64,000 nucleotides of DNA from Phycisphaerae bacterium (lineage in GTDB: Bacteria; Planctomycetota; Phycisphaerae; Phycisphaerales; SM1A02): the NCBI GenBank assembly GCA_016795065.1, contig JAEUIU010000021.1:186001-250000 (forward strand), in the 5' to 3' direction. The notes below the pieces were generated by a model that worked only from the letters and a program-made list of their open reading frames with translations, made no database searches and was not told the DNA's origin. The position numbers and the translations under genes are program-made. This document shows, in pieces, positions 17,444-26,040 of the stretch (the first letter of the stretch is position 1; each line of letters starts with the position of its first letter).

Positions 17444-19909
17444 CTACATCCACGCCCCGAGAAGGATCGCAAGGTCAGCGCCGTTCACGCTGCCGTCGGC
17501 GTTCAGGTCCGCGGCCCGATCGGCCGTTCCCCACGCCCCCAGCAACACGGCCAGGTCGGCACCGTCCACGTCGCCGTCGCCGTCCAGGTCGCCTAACACT
17601 TCGTCCATGCCGCTGGTCCACATGACCGCTTCCCAGCGGGCCGTGGTGGTGTTGTAGGCCGAACCGACCACGACCATCGAACCATCCGCGAGGACCTCAA
17701 GATCCGCCAGCGAACTGGCGGTGAAGTTCCCCGGCAGGAATTCGTGCAGGTCGACGGCGCTGGCGGCGGTGCCGTTCCAGAGCGTCGCCCGTTCGATGCC
17801 GCCGATGGTCGCGAATCCGCCCTGCACGCCAGCCATGCAGGCGGCCAGTCCGCTTCGCGTGGCGCCGGCCGGATGAAGGGAGAGATGGCTGACGGCGGTT
17901 CCGTACCACACCGCGGCCTTCGAATCGTTGTACCAGCCCGTCGTGCCGACTTGCTGTCCCTCATCCGCATCGCTGATGGCACTTGCGGCGAACCCCGCCG
18001 GATGCAGGTCCATCCAAGCGCTCGTGCTTCCGTTGGGAAAGCGTGCTGCGTGGTTGGTCGGCCCTGGATAGGGCGTCTGGATCGAGCCAAAGTAGTCGCC
18101 CCCATCCACGCCGCCCACGAAGCTCGCGGAGGTGTTTGGGGCAGAGAGGGCAGTGCCCCAGAAGTTCGGGGCGGTCCAGACCGCGCCAAAGGAGCCTGGG
18201 AGCCCCTCCTCCGGAGTCTGGGACCCGCCGATGACGCCATCGTGCACCACGCTCGCGGACCCGACGTCGTTGCCGCTGATCTGAAGTTGGTCATGGACCA
18301 TCGACAGCGGCGTGTCGATCCCGGTCCAACGGCAGGCCTGCCAGTAGTAGCAGGTGTACCACTGGCCGCTCACGTAGCACTGGAACGGCCACCACCACGA
18401 ACCAACGGCGGTGTCGCCCTCCATGTCAAGGACCGCGCCGCCCACACTCCCTCCGGGCGTGATGTTGAGCGCCGAACCCGCGGTCCCTTCCCAGAGAACC
18501 GGCTGCTGGAGGTTGTTGTAGCTGGCAACATCCATGATGCCGTACCCGCCCTGTCGACCGTTGGAGACGCACGTCGCGCCGGACGCCTCGGCCCAAGCGG
18601 GGTGCAGGTTCGTCACGGTCCAATGCGCGGGAATCGGCGGCGGCACCCGAAGTGAAAGGGCGATGACGGGACTCAAGGACGATCCGCACCCGTTGGTCGC
18701 GTCCAAACGGTAGCTCCCGACGTCGGAAGGGCCGAAACTCACGATGGTGAGCGTCGGTGTGGCCGAGCCGCTCACGGTGCTGCCACTGCCGGTCGGGCCG
18801 TCTTCGAGCGGAACGCCGTCGCGATTCCACTGGAACGTCATCGGTGTGCCGCCGCCGACGCTCGCGCTGATCGAGATCGTCTGTCCAAGCCACGGCTGCG
18901 CCGATGGCGATTGAGTGAGAAACGTCGGGCAGGTCGGCGCGTAGAGCTTCTCGGCGCTCGAGAGTTCCGTACCGCCAGTGCTCGTGCCGCCGGCGATGAC
19001 GATGTGGTCGTCACTGGCAAGCATCGCAGCCGCATCGCGGCGCGGAACCGACATCGCCGGCGCAGCGGACCAAGTGTTGTCGATCAGGTTGAGGACATAC
19101 GCCGAACTCAGGACCGTGCCGCCCGGAATCGCTCCGCTCTCACCGCCCAGGACGTAGATGCGCTGGTCGTTCCCGAGGACCGCGGCGGCGTTGGTCAGCG
19201 CCACCGGCATGTCCGGCACGAGCGTGTTGTTCCAGGTGCCCAGCGCTACGTCGAAGCGCCAGACGTCGGCGCTGCGGGCCGTGCCGTTGGCGTTGTAGCC
19301 ACCGAAGACCAGGATGTGTCCGGCGCCGTCGGAACAGGCACACGCGTCAGCAAGCGCCACGGGAACGCTTGCCACCTGTTGCCAGGCGTCGGTCGTTGCG
19401 TTGTAACGCTCGACGAATCCCGTGTTGGCCCCCAGCGGTCCGGCTCCGCCCCCGATGGAGTAGAGCCGCCCCTGGGCATCGCGGGCCACTGCAAAGTGCA
19501 GGTGTGGCGCCAGGTCATGACGATCGGCGATCGAACCCTGGGCCCCCTGGTTCGGGTCATAGACCTTGCCCGAGGCAGCATCGCCATTGTCGGAGTTGAT
19601 GCCTCCAAAGACGACGATCCGGTTCAGCCCGTCGAGTCCCCCGCCGAGGCCCAGGACGGGTCCCTCGCCATCGATTGGTTCGGCGGTCGTCCACAGACCT
19701 TCAGAGAAGCGGAAGACGGAGGCGTCCTCATCGCCCCGGTTCACCCACGGCGGCCCGCCGATGACATACAGGGTTCCGGCCACCTGAACGCCTACCGCAT
19801 GGTGCTTGGCACCTGGCATCGAGGGCAGCGCCGTCCACCCTTCCGCGTACATCGGGGTAGCGAGCCCCATGACGAAGCTGGCTGCCGCAATACCTCTGGT
19901 TCCGCGCAT
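17444..19909 (-). CDS. Exported kelch-repeat/Ig-like protein with C-terminal dockerin-like pair
   Basis: The ATG at 19909 has AGGAG upstream and gives a signal peptide (AAASFVMGLATPMYA). Residues 25-335 hold about six kelch-type repeats (e.g. LYVIGGPP, ILVFGGYN, IYVLGGES, IVIAGGTS), predicting a beta-propeller. An Ig-like domain follows (about 340-430: SPSAQPWLGQTISISASVGGG, VGSYRLDATNGCG). A strand-rich region with repeated NLHPA / DLHPAG motifs comes next. The C-terminus has two dockerin-like repeats (GDLDGDGDVDGADLAVLLGAWG, DLNADGSVNGADLAILLGAW) that probably bind calcium. It is the last gene of the apparent sigma/CHAT operon, 94 bp after the subtilase gene. Function is unknown; an extracellular binding protein is likely. 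Confidence 0.8.
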   Translation of the reverse strand: MRGTRGIAAASFVMGLATPMYAEGWTALPSMPGAKHHAVGVQVAGTLYVIGGPPWVNRGDEDASVFRFSEGLWTTAEPIDGEGPVLGLGGGLDGLNRIVVFGGINSDNGDAASGKVYDPNQGAQGSIADRHDLAPHLHFAVARDAQGRLYSIGGGAGPLGANTGFVERYNATTDAWQQVASVPVALADACACSDGAGHILVFGGYNANGTARSADVWRFDVALGTWNNTLVPDMPVALTNAAAVLGNDQRIYVLGGESGAIPGGTVLSSAYVLNLIDNTWSAAPAMSVPRRDAAAMLASDDHIVIAGGTSTGGTELSSAEKLYAPTCPTFLTQSPSAQPWLGQTISISASVGGGTPMTFQWNRDGVPLEDGPTGSGSTVSGSATPTLTIVSFGPSDVGSYRLDATNGCGSSLSPVIALSLRVPPPIPAHWTVTNLHPAWAEASGATCVSNGRQGGYGIMDVASYNNLQQPVLWEGTAGSALNITPGGSVGGAVLDMEGDTAVGSWWWPFQCYVSGQWYTCYYWQACRWTGIDTPLSMVHDQLQISGNDVGSASVVHDGVIGGSQTPEEGLPGSFGAVWTAPNFWGTALSAPNTSASFVGGVDGGDYFGSIQTPYPGPTNHAARFPNGSTSAWMDLHPAGFAASAISDADEGQQVGTTGWYNDSKAAVWYGTAVSHLSLHPAGATRSGLAACMAGVQGGFATIGGIERATLWNGTAASAVDLHEFLPGNFTASSLADLEVLADGSMVVVGSAYNTTTARWEAVMWTSGMDEVLGDLDGDGDVDGADLAVLLGAWGTADRAADLNADGSVNGADLAILLGAWM

Positions 19910-20003
19910 CGGTGACTCCTGGGGCACCCCGTGGTGCCGACCATTCAGGTACCGCGCGCGACCCAGTGAATACGGGAAACTCACCAATTCGACGCTGGTC
20001 GCA

Positions 20004-21425
20004 TCAACCGGTCCAGCTACCAATCAGGATGCTCAGGTCGATGGCGTTGGTCGTGCCATCCCCATTCAGGTCGGCCACCGGCGTCCCCCATGCGCCAAGG
20101 AGAACCGAGAGATCGTCCATGTCAATCCGCCGGTCATGGTCGAAATCGCCCGGCATCGGGATCGCATCGACCGCACCTGCTGCGTCGACTCGTCCGGCAC
20201 CGAGGGCTGCTCCTGCCTTCGGGTTCTTCTTGCTGATCGGAATGGCCGTCTCCTCGACGGTGATATGGGCGACATCGCCATTGCATTGATCTTTGCTCAT
20301 GACCAAGGCTGCCGTCCCGCTGATGATCGCGGCCGCGGCACTGGTGCCATCGGCGATGACGTATCCGCCGCCTGGAAATGCGCTCACGATGCCGACGCCC
20401 GGAGCGCAAAGCGAGACATACGGCCCCGAGTTGGAGAATGGCGCCTTCACGTCATATGCATCGGTTGCCGCCACGGCACAAACCGGCCCCATCTTGGCGG
20501 GGAAGGTGCCGTTGCTCTCTTGGCCGCCGTTGCCTGCCGAAACAACCACCATGACGTCGTCACTGACGATCGCATCGAGGATCGGCTCCAGCACGCCGAT
20601 GTCTTCGCCATTGCTGAAGCTCAGGTTGATGATGTGGGCACCACGTTGGTGGGCCTCGACCAAGGCGCCGGCAATGGCGAAGGCCGTGCCGCGACCGTCG
20701 GTATCAATCGCCCGCAACGGGAGAATCGAGGCCGCGGGGGCGATCTTGGTGATCAGTCCCGCAAGATAGGTTCCGTGTCCGGCGAGTTCGTCGATCGCGC
20801 CGTCGCCGTCGTCGTCCTCACCGTTACCCAGGTCGTCAAAGCCCATGCCGTCGTTGATGAAGTCGACACCCGGCAGGATGGTCGTGTTGGCGAAGATCGG
20901 ATGGCTTGCGCTCAGTCCCGAGTCAATGATGGCAATGACGATGCCCTCGCCGAGCGTCTCGGTCTGGGCGTCGGTCAATCGGATTGTCGGCCAGAGGTAC
21001 TGACCATCGAACTGCGACTGGCTCGACGCGAAGAAGAAGCTCTGGGTCTGGCCCTCGACGCTTTCGCCGGTCTCGTTGTATTCGGCCTCTTCGACGCCAG
21101 GCAAAGCCATCAGCGTCAAGACCAATTGCTTCTCGCAGATCGGATCGGGGGCGCTCAGAAGATAGAGGTCTTCCTCGGGAAAGGCGAATGCGACTTCGAC
21201 TCCCGGAAAGAGCGGAGTCACGATGGCCATCACCTCGTCGATCGAGGCGTTGTCCATCAACTCCAGCACCACCTGGTCAGGAACGGCATCGCCGGGCAAG
21301 CAAGGGTTGCCGCTTCCGCCGCCACCGTTGTCCGCAATAGCCCTGCTCGACACCAGTCCTGTCGCAACCTGGATCGTGAGAATCGAGAGGAGAGGGAGGC
21401 TGGCGAGGCGATGGGATATCTTCAT
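20004..21425 (-). CDS. Exported subtilisin-like serine protease (S8) with dockerin-like tail
   Basis: From the ATG at 21425 the 473-aa product has a signal peptide (LPLLSILTIQVATGLVSSRAIA), a propeptide-like region to about residue 145, and an S8 catalytic domain with the complete triad: Asp168 (AIIDSG), His217 (GHGTYLAG) and Ser362 (DGTSAAAA). An acidic insert (GNGEDDDGDGAIDE) between Asp and His could bind calcium. The C-terminus carries two dockerin-like repeats (DFDHDRRIDMDDLSVLLGAWG, DLNGDGTTNAIDLSILIGSW). It starts 42 bp after the stop of the TPR-CHAT gene. An alternative ATG at 21467 would add 14 residues. The substrate is unknown. Confidence 0.88.
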   Translation of the reverse strand: MKISHRLASLPLLSILTIQVATGLVSSRAIADNGGGGSGNPCLPGDAVPDQVVLELMDNASIDEVMAIVTPLFPGVEVAFAFPEEDLYLLSAPDPICEKQLVLTLMALPGVEEAEYNETGESVEGQTQSFFFASSQSQFDGQYLWPTIRLTDAQTETLGEGIVIAIIDSGLSASHPIFANTTILPGVDFINDGMGFDDLGNGEDDDGDGAIDELAGHGTYLAGLITKIAPAASILPLRAIDTDGRGTAFAIAGALVEAHQRGAHIINLSFSNGEDIGVLEPILDAIVSDDVMVVVSAGNGGQESNGTFPAKMGPVCAVAATDAYDVKAPFSNSGPYVSLCAPGVGIVSAFPGGGYVIADGTSAAAAIISGTAALVMSKDQCNGDVAHITVEETAIPISKKNPKAGAALGAGRVDAAGAVDAIPMPGDFDHDRRIDMDDLSVLLGAWGTPVADLNGDGTTNAIDLSILIGSWTG

Positions 21426-21467
21426 ATTCGGTTCCAGTTCGTTTGTCAGTCCCCTTCGTTCCGTCAC

Positions 21468-24374
21468 TCAGGCGTCGACCCTGCCATAAGCGCTAAATGC
21501 ACCCCACTCGACCAGCCGAGGGCGCTCGCGCCTCGTTTCCATCATCGCGTCGCGCAGGGCGCTGCCGCACGAGGCGTCGGTGCCCCCCAATCGTTCCGGG
21601 GTTCCCAAACGCTGGTGAAACGACAACATCAGATCCAGCGTCGCTTCATCGTGCGCGAGCCAGGCGCTCAAGACAAGCCCAGACGCGCCAGCTGCAAAGA
21701 ATCCTCGCTGTAGGCCGCTCAATTCGTCGCCACCTTCGACTGCAACCCGTCCGGTATCACAGCCGCTGACAACGACGATCGTTCTGGGAATGTGCCAGCG
21801 GAAGAGGTCCGTCACGGTGACCCAGCCATCGCCGAGGCGAATTCCCGACCGCAGCGGGCTTTCAGCGACGAAACGTCCGTGACTCGCGCAGTGCAGGATA
21901 GCCGCATGCTGGCTCGCCTCCCTCACCCGTTGGCAGGTCGCTTCCTCTCCGAGAAGGAGTCGCTCCGTTCCCACAAGGCCCGCGATGGCCTTCGCCTCGG
22001 TGGCGATGGACGGCGCGGCAGCATCGGCCACACCCACCACCACGCGACCACCGGTGGCGCGGCCCCGGCGAGTGTGAGTCGCAAGGGCCAACTCCAGCCC
22101 AATGCTTGGAACCGACACCACCGGCCGCGACGCGATCAGGGCATCTCCTCCTATCGGCAGAAGCCCAAGCGGCACGGCATGCAGTGGTCCTGCGGGCACA
22201 ACCTGCACCGCGTGCGCCGATGTAAGCAAATCCGCGAAAGGCGCGACCACCAGATCGGCGATCGCTCCGAGTGCGGCAAGCAAGTCCTGCTCAATCCGCT
22301 TCGCCCGCGCACCAGCGCTCATGAGCGAGCGATGCACCTGGAATCGGAATCGCTCTACGCGCTCGGCAATCTCCACTGCCTCACCGAGATCCGCACCCCG
22401 GATCGTCCCCCCCACCGTCACGATGGCGACCAACCGCGAGCCAGCGACGCAGGTGACCAGATGGGCCGTCGGCGAGGCGATGACGCGTTCGATCTCCTCG
22501 TGGCTTGGCGTTGAGGCGACGGAGCCGCGCAACCGCTCTCGCGCCCCTAAACGCGACTCCACCAGTCGCTGCCTTGACTCGATCGACAAGACGGCCTGGC
22601 GCCACTCCTCGTTCTTTGCCACCTCAGGCTGTCGATCGAGGCGGCTGAAAAGGACGTTGGCCTCATGCCGAATGGTGGCCGCCTCGCGGAGAAGGTCCCC
22701 TGATTCGGCCCCGCCCTCGGAATCGCCTTCGATGTTGACGTCGATGGGGACAGCGCCGGCGATCGCGTCAAGGAGCCCTCGACTTCGCACGCCTTCCGAC
22801 ACCCGGAGCGCCTCGCGCAAGGAGTTCGGATCGCCTCGTCGTACCAACGCGAGCAGCAATTCACTTGCGGCAGAGGTGTTCTCGGCAACGAAAGCACTTC
22901 GCAGCCGCGACGCCTGAAGCGTGCCGCGAACCCGTTCGAGCGTGTCGACGGAGGACCTCAAGGCGCTCATGGCCGCTTCCTCGTCACCGTCGGAGCGAGC
23001 ACACCGCGCCAACTCATGAAGAAGATCCGCTTCGAGCGGTCGTAGGAGGTGACTTCGTGCCACTTCGAGCGACTCACCGATCAGGGCCCTTGCGGAGCTG
23101 ACCTCGCCAAGCTCCCGACGTGCGGTCGCGAGCCGAGCTCGGGCGACGGCCTGCTCCGTCGGTCGCGACACGAGGAGAGGAATGGCCTTCGACAATTCGG
23201 ATTGGGCGCGCAACGCATCGCCCGTTGCCAGGGCAAGTTCGCCTTGCACCGTGTGAAGCACACCGTCGTGAATTGGGCCGACCGCGGCGCCGGGCTGGTC
23301 TTTGGTCAAGTCAAGCACTTCGAGCACGCGGGCGGCTTCGTCGAAGCGCGCCAGGCGTCCGAGGGCACGGGCGAGGCCAAGGCGGGCCCGAAAGGCCTCC
23401 AGCCGCAGGCCACAACGTTCCAGTTCAACGAGCGCCCCGTGGTACTCCGCGACGGCCTCACCGATGAGGCCCGTGCGGGCGAAGGCATCGGCCTCCTCGG
23501 CCTGCAGTCGGGCGGCGTCACCGCGAGCATCGATCGACAGGTATCGGCGGCGCACCCGCTCGTAGTGCTCCAGTGCTTCGCTGAGTCGGCCCTGCCGGCT
23601 GAGGAGGTCAGCGAGATTCCCTTCGACGATCGCAGCGGCGTGGGTGACGTTGGCGGCCTCGAGCGCCGCGAGGGAAGTTCGAAACGCCTGTTCCGCCTCG
23701 ACGAAGCGATCCAGATCCAGGAGGGCCTCGGCCAGGTTGCTGGTGAGTTGGGCTCGCGCCACCGGGTCAGCTCCCCACGTGGCAAGAGCGGCCCTGAAAC
23801 GCTCGATGGCCCGTTCGGGGCGCTGACGCATCCGTTCCAACACGCCGAGGTTGGCGTGCCCGCGGGCAGCAAGCTCGCTGGCACCCATCGATTCCAGTGA
23901 GACAATGGCGGCCTCCCCAGAAGCTGCGGCGTCGTCGAGACGCCCAAGCCGAGCGAGCGCGTGCACGCGAGCCAGACCGATGCGAGCCAAGAGAATGCGA
24001 GAACGACGCTGATTTTCCGACTCGCGATCGTCAAAGCGCTCGCCAAGCGCGTCTGCCTCGGCAAAGGTCGCCAAGGCCGTCTCGAAGGCATTCCCGTAAG
24101 ACTGCGAGATGCCCGAAGCGAGCCGACTCGCGAGTCGGCCGGCGTGGTCTCCCACCGCATCGCTCAAGGCTACCAAGCGGAGGGCGGATCGCGTCGCGTG
24201 AGCGACGTCGCGCATCGCCCCGCGATGAAGGGTCTCGGCGGCTGACTCCAAAGCAAGCGAGAGAGATCCGAGGTCAGCCCCACACCACCGCGTGGCGCAT
24301 GCGAGAACGTCCTCCTCGCCTGCGAGCGAGGAGAGTATCTCGTCGGGGGTGGGAGTCGTTTGCGCGGTCGTCAT
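21468..24374 (-). CDS. TPR-repeat protein with C-terminal CHAT protease domain
   Basis: The 968-aa protein has no signal peptide and should be cytoplasmic. Residues about 1-560 are Ala/Leu/Glu/Arg-rich helical repeats with TPR spacing (e.g. ALEHYERVRRRYLSIDARGDAARL, ALLDLDRFVEAEQAFRTSLAAL), predicting some ten TPR units. The C-terminal third is a CHAT domain of the caspase-like clan: His832 (ILHCASHGRF) and Cys872 (VVVSGCDTGR) form the expected dyad 40 residues apart, followed by GGDELSGLQRGFFAAGASGLV. CHAT proteases cleave protein partners after a sensor domain is engaged. Its neighbours are an unknown 231-aa protein and an ECF sigma upstream, and a subtilase downstream. The natural target may be one of the upstream partners. 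Confidence 0.92.
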   Translation of the reverse strand: MTTAQTTPTPDEILSSLAGEEDVLACATRWCGADLGSLSLALESAAETLHRGAMRDVAHATRSALRLVALSDAVGDHAGRLASRLASGISQSYGNAFETALATFAEADALGERFDDRESENQRRSRILLARIGLARVHALARLGRLDDAAASGEAAIVSLESMGASELAARGHANLGVLERMRQRPERAIERFRAALATWGADPVARAQLTSNLAEALLDLDRFVEAEQAFRTSLAALEAANVTHAAAIVEGNLADLLSRQGRLSEALEHYERVRRRYLSIDARGDAARLQAEEADAFARTGLIGEAVAEYHGALVELERCGLRLEAFRARLGLARALGRLARFDEAARVLEVLDLTKDQPGAAVGPIHDGVLHTVQGELALATGDALRAQSELSKAIPLLVSRPTEQAVARARLATARRELGEVSSARALIGESLEVARSHLLRPLEADLLHELARCARSDGDEEAAMSALRSSVDTLERVRGTLQASRLRSAFVAENTSAASELLLALVRRGDPNSLREALRVSEGVRSRGLLDAIAGAVPIDVNIEGDSEGGAESGDLLREAATIRHEANVLFSRLDRQPEVAKNEEWRQAVLSIESRQRLVESRLGARERLRGSVASTPSHEEIERVIASPTAHLVTCVAGSRLVAIVTVGGTIRGADLGEAVEIAERVERFRFQVHRSLMSAGARAKRIEQDLLAALGAIADLVVAPFADLLTSAHAVQVVPAGPLHAVPLGLLPIGGDALIASRPVVSVPSIGLELALATHTRRGRATGGRVVVGVADAAAPSIATEAKAIAGLVGTERLLLGEEATCQRVREASQHAAILHCASHGRFVAESPLRSGIRLGDGWVTVTDLFRWHIPRTIVVVSGCDTGRVAVEGGDELSGLQRGFFAAGASGLVLSAWLAHDEATLDLMLSFHQRLGTPERLGGTDASCGSALRDAMMETRRERPRLVEWGAFSAYGRVDA

Positions 24375-24402
24375 GCGGGCGGTAACACCCGATCGTCAGA
24401 AC

Positions 24403-25098
24403 TCAGGTCCGAAGGACAAGACCTCGCACCACCAGGGCGGCCTCGCCGGCCACCAACTCGATGGCGAGGGTCGCCTCACGGCAATCAGCCGTGATGGTGA
24501 AGGTGCCGTCGTCCGCGATCGCCTCGCTTGCCACGACCTCTCCGGTGGAAGCGTCGATCAGGTGGGCAACGGCTGCCTCGGCTTCCCCGTCGCACGTGAC
24601 TTGCCCGCGAAGACGAACGCCGGTCGAGAGTTGCTCGACCTGCAGGTCAAGCCATGCCTCGTTCGCGTCAGACCGATGCCCATCTTCCGTGGTCAAACCC
24701 CGGTAGGTTTGAATCGGGGCCGCAGCGCCGCGGAATCCCGCAAGGCTGGGGACCATGCCGTCCGCCCCGCCCGCAACGCCTGGCTGCACCAAGTCCATCG
24801 CAACCTGTCGAGCGGCGTCCAGCCAACGACGGACCAAGGCCCGCAGGTCGACCCGATCCGCCAGCAATCGCTCGGCTCGGGCTCGCATTGCATTGGACGG
24901 CCGCTCCATGGGCGCCTCGCGGAGAAGGACGATCAACTCTCGAAGGGCGCCCACAGTGGACGCGTCTGGTGTGACCGACCCAGTCGGCTCGCCGAACGCG
25001 GCCCGCACGGCGACGTCGAAGGGCCGCTCGGCCGCGCCCGACGTGTCCCCACAGGAGGGGTTGGACGGCTCGTCGGGATGACTTGATTCGGGGTGCAT
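24403..25098 (-). CDS. 231-aa protein of unknown function between sigma factor and CHAT protease
   Basis: There is no signal peptide or membrane segment. Residues 1-45 are polar and probably disordered. Residues 48-105 are predicted helical (STVGALRELIVLLREAP, RARAERLLADRVDLRALVRRWL). Residues 145-231 are strand-rich with alternating hydrophobic residues (WLDLQVEQL, VRLRGQVT, GTFTITADC, LVVRGLVLRT), suggesting a beta-sandwich. No zinc-binding anti-sigma motif is present. It lies 172 bp after the ECF sigma gene and 28 bp before the TPR-CHAT gene. Position makes it a candidate sigma inhibitor or CHAT substrate, as Csx30 is in type III-E CRISPR loci; no sequence similarity to Csx30 is claimed. 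Confidence 0.75.
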   Translation of the reverse strand: MHPESSHPDEPSNPSCGDTSGAAERPFDVAVRAAFGEPTGSVTPDASTVGALRELIVLLREAPMERPSNAMRARAERLLADRVDLRALVRRWLDAARQVAMDLVQPGVAGGADGMVPSLAGFRGAAAPIQTYRGLTTEDGHRSDANEAWLDLQVEQLSTGVRLRGQVTCDGEAEAAVAHLIDASTGEVVASEAIADDGTFTITADCREATLAIELVAGEAALVVRGLVLRT

Positions 25099-25270
25099 AG
25101 GTCAACCGTGGGGTAACAGTCGAGGAGGAGGAACGGGCTGCGGCAATTGCCGCACGCCGTTGGTAAGGTCGCGGCAAGGCTTCCCCTGATACGGAAAGGT
25201 CTCATTTCGCATGTGCAAACGGCGGACGGTGCGGCATGGGGTGGTTTTGCGGCAACCCATACCTCGTCGG

Positions 25271-25981
25271 CTAGACATTGGAAGTACATGGACCACCCGA
25301 CTCGGTGGCGGAACCGGTCCCTCCGCAATTGGATCCCAGATCGGCCCGAAGCGACGGGGGCAGCAGTTGGGACAGCCGCTCCAGACAGCGGGCACGCTTC
25401 GGTCCGATACTCCCAATGGGCATGCCAAGCGACTTCGAGAGTTCGGCATAGGAGGACTGGCCCTCGCGAGCGATGGCCATCAGTAGGTCCCGACACGCCG
25501 GATCGAGTCGATCAAGCGCGTCCGCGACCTGACGACCTCGCTCGGCGCGTTCGACGAAATCCGTTTCCGGCAGGTCGACCAACGCACGCTGCGGAGCGTC
25601 GAGCAGCCCCTCCGTCGAGCCGGCCCGAGATCGGGCTCGAGCGGCCGCCCGCAAGGCAATCCGTCGGGCTGTGGTGATGAGCCACTGCGGAAGGGCTTGC
25701 TCGTGCTGAAGCGACGAGAGTCGCCGCACGAGAACGACCCACACCTCCTGGAAGGTCTCTTCGACCAGCTCTGGTGAGACTCCCAGTCGTCGCGGAACCG
25801 AATACACGAGTCGCTCATAGCGCTGAATCAGTCGAGACCATGCCGCCTGGTCACCTTGGCGACAGAGGCGAATGAGTTCCCCGTCTGTGGGCTCGCCTGT
25901 CGCCGCTCCAGTCGACAACTCCCGCCCCTTGGACGGGGAGTTGGGAGGAACGGCTTTCGAGGCAGCATCGGGCTGCGACAT
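25271..25981 (-). CDS. ECF-type RNA polymerase sigma factor (first gene of the CHAT operon)
   Basis: The 236-aa product has a polar N-terminal extension (about 30 residues), region 2 (DGELIRLCRQGDQAAWSRLIQRYERLVYSVPRRLG, EETFQEVWVVLVRRL) and region 4 (ALDRLDPACRDLLMAIAREGQSSYAELSKSLGMPIGSIGPKRARCLERL). The C-terminus is short and Gly/Ser-rich. It heads a minus-strand run of five genes. No zinc-type anti-sigma gene is adjacent, so control by the 231-aa protein downstream is the natural suspicion. A TACGCT hexamer lies 9 bases before the ATG and there is no Shine-Dalgarno. Confidence 0.92.
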   Translation of the reverse strand: MSQPDAASKAVPPNSPSKGRELSTGAATGEPTDGELIRLCRQGDQAAWSRLIQRYERLVYSVPRRLGVSPELVEETFQEVWVVLVRRLSSLQHEQALPQWLITTARRIALRAAARARSRAGSTEGLLDAPQRALVDLPETDFVERAERGRQVADALDRLDPACRDLLMAIAREGQSSYAELSKSLGMPIGSIGPKRARCLERLSQLLPPSLRADLGSNCGGTGSATESGGPCTSNV

Positions 25982-25990
25982 GGGGTTCGT

Positions 25991-25996
25991 AGCGTA
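25991..25996 (-). promoter_or_regulatory. -10 element of the sigma/CHAT operon, near-leaderless
   Basis: On the minus strand TACGCT ends 9 bases before the ATG at 25981, so the leader would be 0-3 bases. Confidence 0.45.
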
Positions 25997-26040
25997 CCGA
26001 CTTGCCTCGGGCGATTAGCGGGAATCGGTACATCCAGCGG

